In this document: piece by piece, positions 54,612 to 63,432 of the stretch
How the letters are laid out: each line of letters opens with the position of its first letter
Numbering within the stretch: position 1 is the first letter of the stretch
DNA from: RYN-230 sp963837515
Lineage (GTDB): Bacteria > Actinomycetota > Actinomycetes > Streptosporangiales > Streptosporangiaceae
NCBI GenBank assembly: GCA_963837515.1
Contig: CAWINT010000002.1
Span: 558,001-622,000, forward strand
DNA length: 64,000 nucleotides
Direction: 5' to 3'
Made by a program: the position numbers and the translations under genes
The notes under the pieces: generated by a model
The model's database searches: none
What the model saw: only the letters and a program-made list of their open reading frames with translations
Told to the model about the DNA's origin: nothing

Positions 54612-54693
54612 ACCGTATGCCTGCCTGATCCGGTACAGCCTAACGGACACTGGCCGGTCCACCCCGGGACCGGGCGGCGGACCGCCGCGTAGC

Positions 54694-55863
54694 ATGCGTC
54701 GGGTGGATCCCCTGCTCGGCCGCCCGACGCTGGAGTCGCTGCGGCAGCGGCGCAGCTTCAAGTGGCGTGCCTACCCCGCCGATGTGCTGCCGGCCTTCGT
54801 CGCCGAGATGGACTTCGATCTCGCCCAGCCCATCATCGATGCGGTCACCGGGGCGATGCGGAACGGCGACTGTGGTTACGGGGACGCGGGCGAGCTGGGC
54901 GAGGCCTTCGCCGTCTTCGCCGCGTCCCGGCTGGGCTGGACGGTCGACCCGGCCCGGGTCTTCCCCATCCCGGACGTGATGACCGGGCTGGCGGAGGTGG
55001 TCCAGGCGCTGACCCCGCCCGGCTCCGGGATCGTGATCAACCCCCCGGTGTACCCGCCGTTCCTCTTCCGGTTCGGCTTTGCCGGGCGGCGGGTCGTGCC
55101 AGCGCCGCTCAGCCGGGACGCGGACGGGCGCTACGACCTGGACCTGGAGGCGCTGGACCGGGCACTGGGGGAGCCGGGGGTCGCCGCCTACCTGCTGTGC
55201 AGCCCGCACAACCCGACCGGGAACGTCTGGTCCCGCGAGCAGCTCCACGCCGCTGCCGACCTGTGCCAGCGGCACGGGGTGATCCTGCTGGTGGACGAGA
55301 TCCACGCGCCGCTGGTACTGCCGGGGGCGCAGCACACGCCGTTCCTGGCCATCGGCCACGACATCGCCGCACGCTCGTTCACCTTCACCTCGGCCTCCAA
55401 GGGGTGGAACATTCCCGGCCTGAAGTGTGGGCTGGCCGTGGCCGGGTCCGCGGCCGGTACCGAGCTGCTCGCGCAGCGCACGGAGGCGCTGCTGCCCGGC
55501 CATCTCGGCGTGCTGGCGTCGGTGGCCGCGTTCACCGAGGGATGGGCGTGGCTGGACGCGGTCGTGCGCCAGCTGGATGCCAACCGCGGCCTGGCCGCCC
55601 GGCTGCTGGCCGAGCGGCTGCCCGGTGCCGGGTACCGGCCACCGCAGGCCAGCTTCCTGGCCTGGATCGAGTGCCGTGGGCTGGGGCTGGGCGACGACCC
55701 GGCCACCGCGTTCCTCGACCGCGGCCGGGTGGCGCTCACTCCGGGCGGTGACTTCGGCGAACCGGGCCGCGGCTTTGCCCGGCTCAACATGGGTACCTCG
55801 CCGGAGGTGCTCACCGAGGCGGTGCGCCGGATGGCGGCCGCGGTGCCCGTCCCGGGCGGTTAG
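54694..55863 (+). CDS. MalY/PatB-type PLP-dependent aminotransferase (cystathionine beta-lyase-like)
   Basis: Fold-type I PLP enzyme of 389 aa. The start VDPLLGRPTLESLRQRRSFK and VAEMDFDLAQPI are typical of MalY/PatB. PLP-binding elements: INPPVYPPF, LLCSPHNPTGNVWSREQL, LLVDEIHAPLVLPG, and FTSASKGWNIPGLKCG with the Schiff-base Lys. It likely acts as a C-S lyase or aminotransferase; related proteins cleave cystathionine. ATG 54694. It abuts the converging DinB gene (stop at 55863 against 55864). Confidence 0.88.
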   Translation: MRRVDPLLGRPTLESLRQRRSFKWRAYPADVLPAFVAEMDFDLAQPIIDAVTGAMRNGDCGYGDAGELGEAFAVFAASRLGWTVDPARVFPIPDVMTGLAEVVQALTPPGSGIVINPPVYPPFLFRFGFAGRRVVPAPLSRDADGRYDLDLEALDRALGEPGVAAYLLCSPHNPTGNVWSREQLHAAADLCQRHGVILLVDEIHAPLVLPGAQHTPFLAIGHDIAARSFTFTSASKGWNIPGLKCGLAVAGSAAGTELLAQRTEALLPGHLGVLASVAAFTEGWAWLDAVVRQLDANRGLAARLLAERLPGAGYRPPQASFLAWIECRGLGLGDDPATAFLDRGRVALTPGGDFGEPGRGFARLNMGTSPEVLTEAVRRMAAAVPVPGG

Positions 55864-56343
55864 TTACCCGGCCGCCCGCAACAGGTCCCGGGTCAGCTCG
55901 GCCTGCCCCAGGTGCTGGTACAGCTCCTCCACGACATGCAGCAGGGCGTGACCCTGGGATCGCATCTCCAGCCAGTCCGGTTGCTTGTCCGGGTGCGTCC
56001 CCCTCGGCGGGGCCTGCGGGTCGGCGGCCAGGGCAGCCACGCGGAACTGGCGCTTGGCGTGCCCGGCCGCCGCCACCAGGTCCGCGACCGGCCCGGAGGA
56101 GGTGAATTCCGCGGCGCGGTCCCGCTGCACCGCCCGGCCGCCCACTACCTGGCCGCCCCAGAACTCCAGCACGCCGAGGCAGTGCCGCAGGATCGCGTAC
56201 GGCGAGTTGGCCCCGGGCAGGTCGGGCCGGGTGTTGGCCAAGTCGTCGCCCAGCTCGGTTACCAGGCCGGCCAGCTTGTCCACGGCCTGGTCGGCGAAGG
56301 CGACGAGGGTGTCCACGGCGATGGCGTCCTTGACGATAGCCAT
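55864..56343 (-). CDS. DinB/DUF664-type four-helix protein
   Basis: A 159-aa four-helix protein. Start MAIVKDAIAVDTLVAFADQA; core NSPYAILRHCLGVLEFWGGQ; end HALLHVVEELYQHLGQAELT. The spaced His residues match the metal ligands of DinB-like proteins, which in actinobacteria include mycothiol-dependent transferases. A precise reaction is not evident. ATG 56343 has no strong site in view; the open frame extends upstream without similarity. Confidence 0.78.
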   Translation of the reverse strand: MAIVKDAIAVDTLVAFADQAVDKLAGLVTELGDDLANTRPDLPGANSPYAILRHCLGVLEFWGGQVVGGRAVQRDRAAEFTSSGPVADLVAAAGHAKRQFRVAALAADPQAPPRGTHPDKQPDWLEMRSQGHALLHVVEELYQHLGQAELTRDLLRAAG

Positions 56344-56537
56344 CCGCCCATCATGGCCGGGTCCAGGCCCCCGGAGCCAGCCCATTGCCGGGCTGGGACG
56401 TATTCGTGCTCCACCGCGCACGGGCCTGCCGGGCGCAGCGGGGCTGGCTTCGCGGCAACGGCCTCGGACAAGCACCCGACGGCGGTCCCCCGGCGAACTT
56501 ACGGGGTTACCCACTAAGGTGGCATGGGGGGGGATTC

Positions 56538-57296
56538 ATGACCAAGATGCGTAAATTCGCGGCGGAATTGCTGGGGACCGCCCTGCTGGTGTTCTTCGGG
56601 GTCGGCGTGGCCACCCTCGACTTCGGCTTCAAGTTCGACGGGGGAAGCATCGCGGCCGGCGTGGTGGCGACGGCGCTGGCTTTCGGCCTGGTGCTGCTGG
56701 CCCTGGCGTACGTGCTCGGGCCGGTGTCCGGCTGCCACGTCAACCCGGCCGTCACCCTGGGCATGCTGCTGAACCGCCGGCTGCCGCTGGCCGAGGCGGT
56801 GGGCTACTGGGCGGCCCAGTTCGCCGGGGGGATCCTCGGCGCCCTGCTGCTGTGGGGCATGTTCGAAACGTCGCCGGAATACAGCCGCACCGCCACCGGC
56901 CTGGGCACCAACGGGTGGGGCGCGGCGTCCGACATCCACATCGGAGCGGGCGGCGCCTTCCTGGCCGAGGTGGTGCTCACCGCGCTGTTCGTCTTCGTGG
57001 TGCTGGGGGTGACCAGCAAGATCGGCAACACGGCGACCGCGGGCATGGTCATCGGCCTGTCGCTGACCGTCGTGCACCTGATCGGCATCCCGCTGACCGG
57101 GACCTCGGTGAACCCGGCGCGCAGCCTTGGGCCGGCCCTGATCGTCGGCGGCACCGCGCTGGCCCAGGTGTGGCTGTTCATCGTGGCCCCGCTGGTGGGC
57201 GGCGCACTCGCGGCCGGGGCGCACTGGCTGGTCTACTCGCGCATCCCGGGGTCGGTGGATCCCGACCAGATCCCCGCCCGGGCCGGCGCTCGGTGA
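56538..57296 (+). CDS. aqpZ: Aquaporin (AqpZ-type water channel)
   Basis: A 252-aa six-helix channel. The two NPA boxes are GCHVNPAVTLG and TSVNPARSLGP. The selectivity residues read as in AqpZ: Phe in ALAFGLVLLALAY, His in TVVHLIGIPLTGT, Thr two residues before SVNPAR, and Arg in NPAR. This predicts water rather than glycerol transport. ATG 56538 follows a long G-run (GGGGGGGGA). It lies divergent from the DinB gene with about 190 bp between. Confidence 0.92.
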   Translation: MTKMRKFAAELLGTALLVFFGVGVATLDFGFKFDGGSIAAGVVATALAFGLVLLALAYVLGPVSGCHVNPAVTLGMLLNRRLPLAEAVGYWAAQFAGGILGALLLWGMFETSPEYSRTATGLGTNGWGAASDIHIGAGGAFLAEVVLTALFVFVVLGVTSKIGNTATAGMVIGLSLTVVHLIGIPLTGTSVNPARSLGPALIVGGTALAQVWLFIVAPLVGGALAAGAHWLVYSRIPGSVDPDQIPARAGAR

Positions 57297-57388
57297 CCCG
57301 GCGCGTGGGCGCGCGGTAACCCCAACCCGGCTGGACGGCCCCGCCCCGCCCCGGCCCGGCGCCGGGTGGGGCGTATGTGCCCAGATCC

Positions 57389-57411
57389 CGGTTTCGCCAC
57401 CGTCGAAACCG
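57389..57411. promoter_or_regulatory. Inverted repeat upstream of the GCS2-type ligase gene
   Basis: CGGTTTCG (57389-57396) and CGAAACCG (57404-57411) form perfect 8-bp arms around a 7-bp spacer, about 67 bp before the ATG. Symmetry and position suggest an operator. It is a relatively A+T-rich patch in the 181-bp gap. Confidence 0.45.
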
Positions 57412-57477
57412 ATACCTGCGGAGTCGTCTCTGGTCAGACGGCTCCCGACGTGTCAGGGTGAGCAGAGGCCATCTCCC

Positions 57478-58983
57478 ATGGTCGCGGCGTGGAGGGGGCC
57501 GATGGGCAGGGACGTTCCGCCGATCAGCGTGAGCCAGCAGGACCGGCGACGCTATCGCGAGAAGGTCCGCCGGTGCCTGGACGCGCTGGCCCGGATGCTC
57601 CAGGAGGCCGCGTTCGACACCGCCACCGACCGGGTGGGCCTGGAAGTCGAATTGCACCTGGTGGACGAGTGCGGTGTGCCGTCGATGAAGAGCGCCGACG
57701 TGCTGGCCGCCATCGGCGACCCGCACTGGGCGCCGGAGCTGGGCCGGTTCAACCTGGAGATCAACGTCCCGCCGCGGCCGTTCTGCGCCGACGTGCTGGA
57801 CCAGCTGGAGGGGCACCTGCTGGCCAGCCTCAAGCACGCCGACCAGCGGGCCCGGGACGTGGGCAGCCGGCTGGCCATGATCGGCACGCTGCCCAGCTTG
57901 CAGGAGGCCGACGCTACCGAGGAGGCGATGTCGGCCAACCCCCGCTTCTGGCTGCTCAATCAGCAGATCTGCGCGTCGCGTGGCGAGGCCGTCCGGATCG
58001 CCATCGACGGGCCGGAGGAGCTGATCACCCACTCCGACAACATCATGCCCGAGGCGGCGTGCACCAGCGTCCAGTGTCACCTGCAGGTCAGTCCTGACCT
58101 GTTCGCGAGCTACTGGAACGCGGCGCAGGCGGTGGCCGGGGTGCAGGTGGCGGTCGGGGCGAACTCCCCCTTCCTGTTCGGCCGGGAACTGTGGCGGGAG
58201 ACCCGGATCACGTTGTTCCAGCAGGCCACCGACACCCGCCCGGAGGAACTCCAGATCCAGGGGGTGCGGCCCCGGGTATGGTTCGGCGACCGGTGGATCA
58301 CCTCGGTGTTCGACCTGTTCGAGGAGAACATCCGCTACTTCCCGGCCCTGCTGCCATTGTGCGACGAGGAGGATCCCCAGGCCGTGCTCGACCGGGGCGG
58401 CGTCCCGGAACTGTTCGAGCTGACCCTGCACAACGGGACCGTCTACCGGTGGAACCGGCCGGTGTACGCGGTCACCGGCGGCCGCCCGCACCTGCGGGTG
58501 GAAAACCGGGTACTGCCCGCCGGGCCGACAGTGGCGGACATCATCGCCAACGCCGCGTTCTACTACGGCCTGGTCCGCGCGCTCGCGGGGGACCAGCGGC
58601 CGGTGTGGACCCGGATGCCCTTCACGACGGCGGGGGAGAACCTGGCCGACGCGGCCCGGCACGGTATCGACGCCTGCCTGTACTGGCCCGGCCTGGGTGT
58701 AGTGCCCGCCGTCGACCTGGTGCTGGGTCATCTGCTGCCGCTGGCCCGCGACGGGCTGGACCGCTGGGGGGTGGACCCCCGGGATGCCGAGCGCTGCCTG
58801 TCCATCATCGAGCAGCGCTGCCGGGCCCGCCGGACCGGCGCGACCTGGCAGGTGGACACGGTGCGGCGGCTGGAACGCGACGGGCACCTGAACCGGGAGA
58901 CGGCGCTGCGCCGGATGACGCAGTGCTACCTCGAGCACATGCACAGCAACGAGCCGGTGCATACCTGGGCCCCCGGCTGCTGA
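57478..58983 (+). CDS. Glutamate-cysteine ligase family (GCS2) protein
   Basis: A 501-aa ATP-dependent carboxylate-amine ligase of the GCS2 type. Blocks: VGLEVELHLVDECGVPSMKS (Mg-binding Glu pair), GRFNLEINVPPRPF, EAACTSVQCHLQVSP, AVGANSPFLFGRELWRETR, VLHNGTVYRWNRPVY-type sequence (LTLHNGTVYRWNRPVY), LRVENRVLPAGPT and FYYGLVRALAG. The exact amide made is not known for this actinobacterial subgroup; it is not the typical mshC or egtA arrangement. ATG 57478 and ATG 57502 (MGRDVPPISVSQQDRRRYRE) are both possible. Its stop lies in a 12-bp repeat. Confidence 0.87.
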   Translation: MVAAWRGPMGRDVPPISVSQQDRRRYREKVRRCLDALARMLQEAAFDTATDRVGLEVELHLVDECGVPSMKSADVLAAIGDPHWAPELGRFNLEINVPPRPFCADVLDQLEGHLLASLKHADQRARDVGSRLAMIGTLPSLQEADATEEAMSANPRFWLLNQQICASRGEAVRIAIDGPEELITHSDNIMPEAACTSVQCHLQVSPDLFASYWNAAQAVAGVQVAVGANSPFLFGRELWRETRITLFQQATDTRPEELQIQGVRPRVWFGDRWITSVFDLFEENIRYFPALLPLCDEEDPQAVLDRGGVPELFELTLHNGTVYRWNRPVYAVTGGRPHLRVENRVLPAGPTVADIIANAAFYYGLVRALAGDQRPVWTRMPFTTAGENLADAARHGIDACLYWPGLGVVPAVDLVLGHLLPLARDGLDRWGVDPRDAERCLSIIEQRCRARRTGATWQVDTVRRLERDGHLNRETALRRMTQCYLEHMHSNEPVHTWAPGC

Positions 58984-59040
58984 GCACAGATTTGAGCAGG
59001 GACCTGAGCAGGGACCTGAGCGCGGGTCTCAGCACGGACC
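58981..59040 (+). repeat. Five tandem 12-bp repeats starting in a stop codon
   Basis: Units of TGAGCAGGGACC (58993-59004 and 59005-59016, exact) are flanked by diverged copies (58981-58992, 59017-59028, 59029-59040). The TGA stop of the ligase gene is the first three bases of the first unit. Confidence 0.8.
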
Positions 59041-59184
59041 TTTGCCGCCGGGCCGGGGACCTTCGCGGCTGCCCCGGCCGCCGCGGGCGCGGCACCCTGA
59101 AATAGGGGGAATGCAGCTGGCGGGCCGGACGCCCGCCCGCCGCGCCTTGCCCGGGGGTGCTGCCTCTGGGCTGGAGGTGCCGCC

Positions 59185-60177
59185 ATGGCGTGGTATCGGC
59201 GCAAGAGCCTCATCGCGGTCCTGGGCGGGGTGCTGGCCGCCGCCCTGGTGGTCACCGGCCTGGTGCTGTGGCGGGCCAGGTCCCCGTCGCGGCCCGCGCC
59301 CACCACCACGATCAGCCCGGTCGCGGGCCAGCTGTACTCGCCGTTCACCGGTGAGCCGGTGGCCGCCCTGGGCCCGGTGCTCGCCGTAAAGATCGACAAC
59401 CTGGCCGCGGCCCGGCCGCAGACCGGGCTGACCCGGGCGGACATCATCTACGTGCTGCAGGTGGAGGGCGGGCTGAGCCGGTTCCTGGCCGTGTACTCCA
59501 GCCACTTCCCGCCGGTCATCGGGCCGGTCCGCAGCGCCCGCCAGGACGATCTGCAGCTGCTGCGCCAGTTCGGCCGGCCGGCGTTCGCGTACTCGGGCGC
59601 GCACCCGCAACTGCTGCCGATCGTGGAGCGGGCGCCGATCGTGGACCTGTACAGCGGGCGCGCCGGCGGCTACTACCGGGACACCAGCCGGTACGCGCCG
59701 CACAACCTGTACGCCCGGACCAGCCAGTTGCTGGCCGAGGCGCGCGGCACCAGCAAAGCGCGCGACATCGGCTTCCGGTTCGGCCCGGCGCCGGCAGGCG
59801 GCACGCCGGCCGCGGCCAGGACGGTGAGCTACCCGGCCGCGTCGTTCACGTTCCGCTGGTCGAAGCCCGCGGGACGGTGGCTGGCGTGGATGGACGGCGC
59901 CCCAGCCATGAGCACCGGGGGCGGCCAGCTGGGCGCGCCCACGGTGGTGATCCAGTACACGAAGGTCGGCGTGGCGCGCTTCCGGGAGTGGGGTGCCCCG
60001 GCCCCGTACTCCTATACCGTCGGCGCCGGCCCAGCGGTGGTGCTGCGGGACGGCCAGGCCTGGCCGGTGCACTGGTCACGCCCGGATGCCGCGTCTGGGA
60101 CGAGCTTCACCACCAGCTCCGGCCAGCGGATGACGTTCGCCCGCGGCCAGGTGTGGGTGCTGTTGGTCAAGCGGTGA
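59185..60177 (+). CDS. DUF3048 domain-containing exported protein (YerB-like)
   Basis: A 330-aa protein. An N-terminal membrane anchor (LIAVLGGVLAAALVVTGLVL) precedes an extracellular DUF3048 pair: VLAVKIDNLAAARPQTGLTR, ADIIYVLQVEGGLSRFLAVY, GPVRSARQDDLQLLRQFG, YAPHNLYART and WPVHWSRPDAASGTSF. This matches YerB, whose function is not settled. No lipobox Cys is seen. ATG 59185 follows GGAGG. It converges with the MFS transporter gene (10-bp gap). Confidence 0.9.
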   Translation: MAWYRRKSLIAVLGGVLAAALVVTGLVLWRARSPSRPAPTTTISPVAGQLYSPFTGEPVAALGPVLAVKIDNLAAARPQTGLTRADIIYVLQVEGGLSRFLAVYSSHFPPVIGPVRSARQDDLQLLRQFGRPAFAYSGAHPQLLPIVERAPIVDLYSGRAGGYYRDTSRYAPHNLYARTSQLLAEARGTSKARDIGFRFGPAPAGGTPAAARTVSYPAASFTFRWSKPAGRWLAWMDGAPAMSTGGGQLGAPTVVIQYTKVGVARFREWGAPAPYSYTVGAGPAVVLRDGQAWPVHWSRPDAASGTSFTTSSGQRMTFARGQVWVLLVKR

Positions 60178-60187
60178 GAGGCGCGGC

Positions 60188-61621
60188 TCAGCGGTCCGCC
60201 CCGCTGGCGACCTGGTCCGGCCAGCGGCGGCCGTGCGTCCAGTAGTCGTCCACGTGCTCCAGGGGACGTCCCTTGGTTTCCGGCACGAACCGCCACACGA
60301 AGACGATCGCCACCGCGGCGAAGATGGCGTACAGCCAGAACGTCCACGACTTGCCGACCGCGTCGATCAGGGTCAGGAACGTGACGCTGATGAGCAGGTT
60401 GGCGCTCCAGTTGGCCACGGTGGCGGCGCTGGCCCCGGCCGCGCGCAGCCGGTTGGGGAACACTTCGGCGGTCATCAGCCAGAACAGCGGCGAGATGGAC
60501 AGCGAGTAGCAGGCCACGTAGACGAGCAGGATGATCAGCACGCCGATGCCCCAGCTCTTCGGGCCGGCCGCGAACGCCCACCCGAGCAGTACGAGCATCG
60601 TGCCCATGCCGGCCAGGCCCAGGTAGAACAGCACCTTGCGGCCGACCACGTCCACGAACGCGATCGTGGGGAACACGAACACGAACAGGGTCGCCCCGAC
60701 GTAGATGGTGGGCAGCAGTGAGTTGCCGCCGATCCCGGCGTAACCGAAGATCGTCGGCGTGTAGAACAGCACCGTGTTCGGCCCGACCAGCTGCTGGAAC
60801 ACGGCCAGCCCGACCCCGGCGATCAGCGCGCCGCGCAGGCCGGGCCGGAGCAGTTCGCGCCACCGGGTGCCGGCGGTCTCGGACACGTCCTGGCGCAACT
60901 GCTCCATGTCCTGCTGCTGGTGCCGCGGGTCGATCCGGCCGAGCACGTCGCGGGCCTCGTCCCACCGGTCCTGCATGCCCAGCCAGCGCGGCGAGTACGA
61001 CATCAGCAGCATGCCCACGGTGAGCCCGGCGGCGGGCAGCACGGCGAACCCGAACATGGGCCGCCAGCCCCAGCCCACCGAGTCGAACACGAAGTCCAGC
61101 ACGTAGGAGATGAGGATCCCGCCGGAGATGGCGAGCTGCTGCAGCACCACCAGGCCGCCGCGGATCCGGGCCGGCGACATCTCCGCGATGTAGGCCGGCA
61201 CCACCAGCGACGAGGCGCCCACGGCGATCCCGGTGATGATCCGGAACGCCAGGAACGAGACCAGGTCCCAGGAAATGGCGGTCAGAATGGCGCCCGCCCC
61301 GTACAGCAGCGCCATGACGATCAGCGTGCGGCGGCGGCTGAACCGGTCGGCCAGCCGGCCGCCGAGCAGCCCGCCGATGACCGCGCCGATGAGCACGGCG
61401 GACACGGCCAGTTCCTCGGTGCCGCTGCTCAGCTGGAACTGGGTTTTGAGCAGGTTCTCGGCTCCGCTGATGACGCCGATGTCGTAGCCGAACAGCATGC
61501 CGCCGAGCGCGGCGATCGCGGCGACCAGGTACGTATAACGCGGCGTGTCCCGGATGGCGGTGAGCGAGAACGCCCCCACCGCCTGCTCACCTTGCGCCTG
61601 CTGGCCGCTCCTGACACTCAT
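60188..61621 (-). CDS. Sugar-porter family MFS transporter
   Basis: A 12-helix sugar:proton symporter-type protein. Family marks: GGMLFGYDIGVISGAENLL (TM1), GRLADRFSRRRTLIV (loop 2-3), RIITGIAVGASSLVVPAYIA then EMSPARIRGGLV, QQLVGPNTVLFYTPTIFGYA (TM7), and the C-terminal VPETKGRPLE. ATG 61621 (MSVRSGQQAQ, with AAGGGG upstream) is preferred over GTG 61651. The sugar is unknown; no metabolic genes for it are adjacent. Confidence 0.92.
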   Translation of the reverse strand: MSVRSGQQAQGEQAVGAFSLTAIRDTPRYTYLVAAIAALGGMLFGYDIGVISGAENLLKTQFQLSSGTEELAVSAVLIGAVIGGLLGGRLADRFSRRRTLIVMALLYGAGAILTAISWDLVSFLAFRIITGIAVGASSLVVPAYIAEMSPARIRGGLVVLQQLAISGGILISYVLDFVFDSVGWGWRPMFGFAVLPAAGLTVGMLLMSYSPRWLGMQDRWDEARDVLGRIDPRHQQQDMEQLRQDVSETAGTRWRELLRPGLRGALIAGVGLAVFQQLVGPNTVLFYTPTIFGYAGIGGNSLLPTIYVGATLFVFVFPTIAFVDVVGRKVLFYLGLAGMGTMLVLLGWAFAAGPKSWGIGVLIILLVYVACYSLSISPLFWLMTAEVFPNRLRAAGASAATVANWSANLLISVTFLTLIDAVGKSWTFWLYAIFAAVAIVFVWRFVPETKGRPLEHVDDYWTHGRRWPDQVASGADR

Positions 61622-61719
61622 CACCGCGCCCCCTTGCCCTCGGGAGGACACACCTCTGCCCCAGGACTGGTGGAGTAATCACGAGGCCCAGTTCCCTAAC
61701 GCCCCGTCAGGGGTGGCGG

Positions 61720-62613
61720 TCAGTTTTGCAGCGGCATCAGTTCGCGCGCGAATTCGGCGGTGAACCGCTCGGGGTCGGCGGCGCTCGCGCCGGGCCGGAC
61801 GACGAACTTGGTCAGCCCGCCCGCGACGTACTGCTCGATCTTGCGCCGGGCATCGGCCCAGCCGTCGGCGACCAGGTCCGCCGGATCGGTGTCCGGCCGC
61901 CGCTGCCGGGCCGCGGCGAGCAGGGCCGGCCGCTCCGCGCCGGTGGCGATGGCCAGGCTGATCCCGTAGTGGTCCGGCTCGACCTCCCGCCCGGCCGCCG
62001 CGGCCGCCGCCTCGATCACCCGGCGGCCGGCCCCGGCCTCGGCCGGGGTGAGGAAGCTGGCCAGCCAGCCGTCACCGAGCCGGCCGACCCGGCGCAGCGC
62101 GCCCGGGGCGCTGCCGCCCAGCCAGATGTCCGGCGGCCGGGGTGGGCGCGGCCCGGTATTGGCCTGCTCCACCGTGAAGAACCGGCCGTGGAAGGTGACG
62201 GACTCCTCCCGCAGCAGCCGCCGCACCAGCTCCAGCGCTTCGTCGAAGACTGCCCCGCGCGGGCCGTTAGGGATGGGGAAGGCGGCCAGTTCGGCGGGAC
62301 GGGCCGGTTTGAGCCCGAACACCGGCAGGACCCGCCGGGGCGCCAGCCCGGCCAGCGAGGCGAGCTGCTTGGCCACCAGCACCGGGTGCCGGCCCGGCAG
62401 CACCGCGATCCCGGTGCCGACCTTCAGCGCCCTGGTGCGGGCCAGCGCCCAGGTCATCCCGGTGAACGGGTCGACCAGCGGGCCGTAGACCATTTCTGGT
62501 AGCCACAGCGAGTCCACCCCGGCGGCTTCCAGCGCGGCGACCGCGGCGTCGAACTCACCCGGTACCCCGCCCGCGCCCAGCGCGACCCCGATCCGGACTT
62601 TCACGACTCCCAT
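61720..62613 (-). CDS. LLM-class F420-type oxidoreductase
   Basis: A 297-aa luciferase-like enzyme. Start VRIGVALGAGGVPGEFDAAV; then AAGVDSLWLPEMVYGPLVDP, LKVGTGIAVLPGRHPVLVAK, GPRPPRPPDIWLGGSAPGAL and GLTKFVVRPGA near the C terminus. The set is typical of actinobacterial F420-dependent LLM proteins. Intact stop, in contrast to the homologue at 50191-51213. ATG 62613. Substrate unknown. Confidence 0.88.
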   Translation of the reverse strand: MGVVKVRIGVALGAGGVPGEFDAAVAALEAAGVDSLWLPEMVYGPLVDPFTGMTWALARTRALKVGTGIAVLPGRHPVLVAKQLASLAGLAPRRVLPVFGLKPARPAELAAFPIPNGPRGAVFDEALELVRRLLREESVTFHGRFFTVEQANTGPRPPRPPDIWLGGSAPGALRRVGRLGDGWLASFLTPAEAGAGRRVIEAAAAAAGREVEPDHYGISLAIATGAERPALLAAARQRRPDTDPADLVADGWADARRKIEQYVAGGLTKFVVRPGASAADPERFTAEFARELMPLQN

Positions 62614-62658
62614 CCGACCACAGTGCTAAACCGGGGGACGAACCGGACCAGCGCGATT

Positions 62659-62805
62659 GATTCGCCGGTGAGGGGAGACCCGCCGGAGGCGGGTCCTCGC
62701 CGGGTCGGCGAAGGCGCGAGGGCTCCGGGAGGTCGTCCCCCCGGACTAGCACTGCGATCACCGGCTCAGCGGGACCCTCCCCCGGAGGACCTCCCTTCGC
62801 CGGTC
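62659..62805. repeat. Structured intergenic repeat, copy B
   Basis: Contains GATTCGCCGGTGAGGGGAG (62659-62677), an internal stem GACCCGCCGG/AGGCGGGTC (about 62677-62695), GGAGGTCGTCCCCCCGGACT (62729-62748), ATCACCGGCTCAG (62757-62769), GGGACCCTCCC and TTCGCCGGTC (62796-62805). The last blocks match copy A at 32170-32218 in order and orientation. The element fills the gap between the LLM gene start and the YbaK gene end and could fold into a long hairpin. Confidence 0.7.
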
Positions 62806-63304
62806 AATGGCCGGGCTGCGCGATGGGGGCGACCACCGCGTGCGCGGCCCGGACCAGGTCGTCCGGGGCGATCTCGATCTGCAGCCCGCGCCGCCCGGCG
62901 CTGCAGTAGATCGTGCCGAATCGCTGCGCCGTCTCGTCGATCACGACCGGCAGCCGCTTGCGGTGCCCGAGCGGCGAGATGCCGCCGACCACGTACCCGG
63001 TGGCCCGCTCCGCCTCGGCCGGCTCGGCCAGCACGGCCTTGCGCCCGCCGGCCGCCGCCGCCAGCGCCTTGAGGTCCAGCCGGCCGGCGACCGGGACCAC
63101 CCCCACGGTCAGCGCTCCATCGACCGAGGCGACCAGCGTCTTGAACACCCGTTCCGGTGGCACGCCGAGCGCCTCGCTGGCCTCCAGCCCGTAGTTGCTG
63201 GCGCGCGCTTCGCCGCGCCGCGCGTCATGGGTGTACTCGTGCACCGAGTACCGGATCTTCTGCCTGGCCAGCAGCGCCGTCGCGGGCGTCCCCTGTCCTG
63301 CCAC
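62804..63304 (-). CDS. ybaK: YbaK/EbsC-type aminoacyl-tRNA deacylase (Cys-tRNA(Pro) deacylase)
   Basis: A 166-aa editing enzyme that hydrolyses mischarged Cys-tRNA(Pro). Family blocks: TPATALLARQKIRYSVHEYT, EASEALGVPPERVFKTLVAS with the essential Lys, VVPVAGRLDLKALAAAAGGR, KAVLAEPAEAERATGYVVGG, ISPLGHRKRLPVVIDETA and RGLQIEIAPDDLV. GTG 63304. The repeat element copy B ends inside its last codons. Confidence 0.93.
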   Translation of the reverse strand: MAGQGTPATALLARQKIRYSVHEYTHDARRGEARASNYGLEASEALGVPPERVFKTLVASVDGALTVGVVPVAGRLDLKALAAAAGGRKAVLAEPAEAERATGYVVGGISPLGHRKRLPVVIDETAQRFGTIYCSAGRRGLQIEIAPDDLVRAAHAVVAPIAQPGH

Positions 63305-63432
63305 CCCGCCACTCTAGAGCGCGACCCCGCCTGGGCTCTGGGTGGTGAGTTGGTGCCAGATACGGGTCTCAAGTAACCGCGTAGTGGCTGCCCGGGTCGG
63401 GCGTCCCCAGCGGGGGATGCGACGATGACGGC

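Noticed and set aside
53880..54690. Integrated element with attachment sites
   Set aside because: No integrase, replication gene, tRNA or flanking direct repeats are visible; only gene fragments remain.
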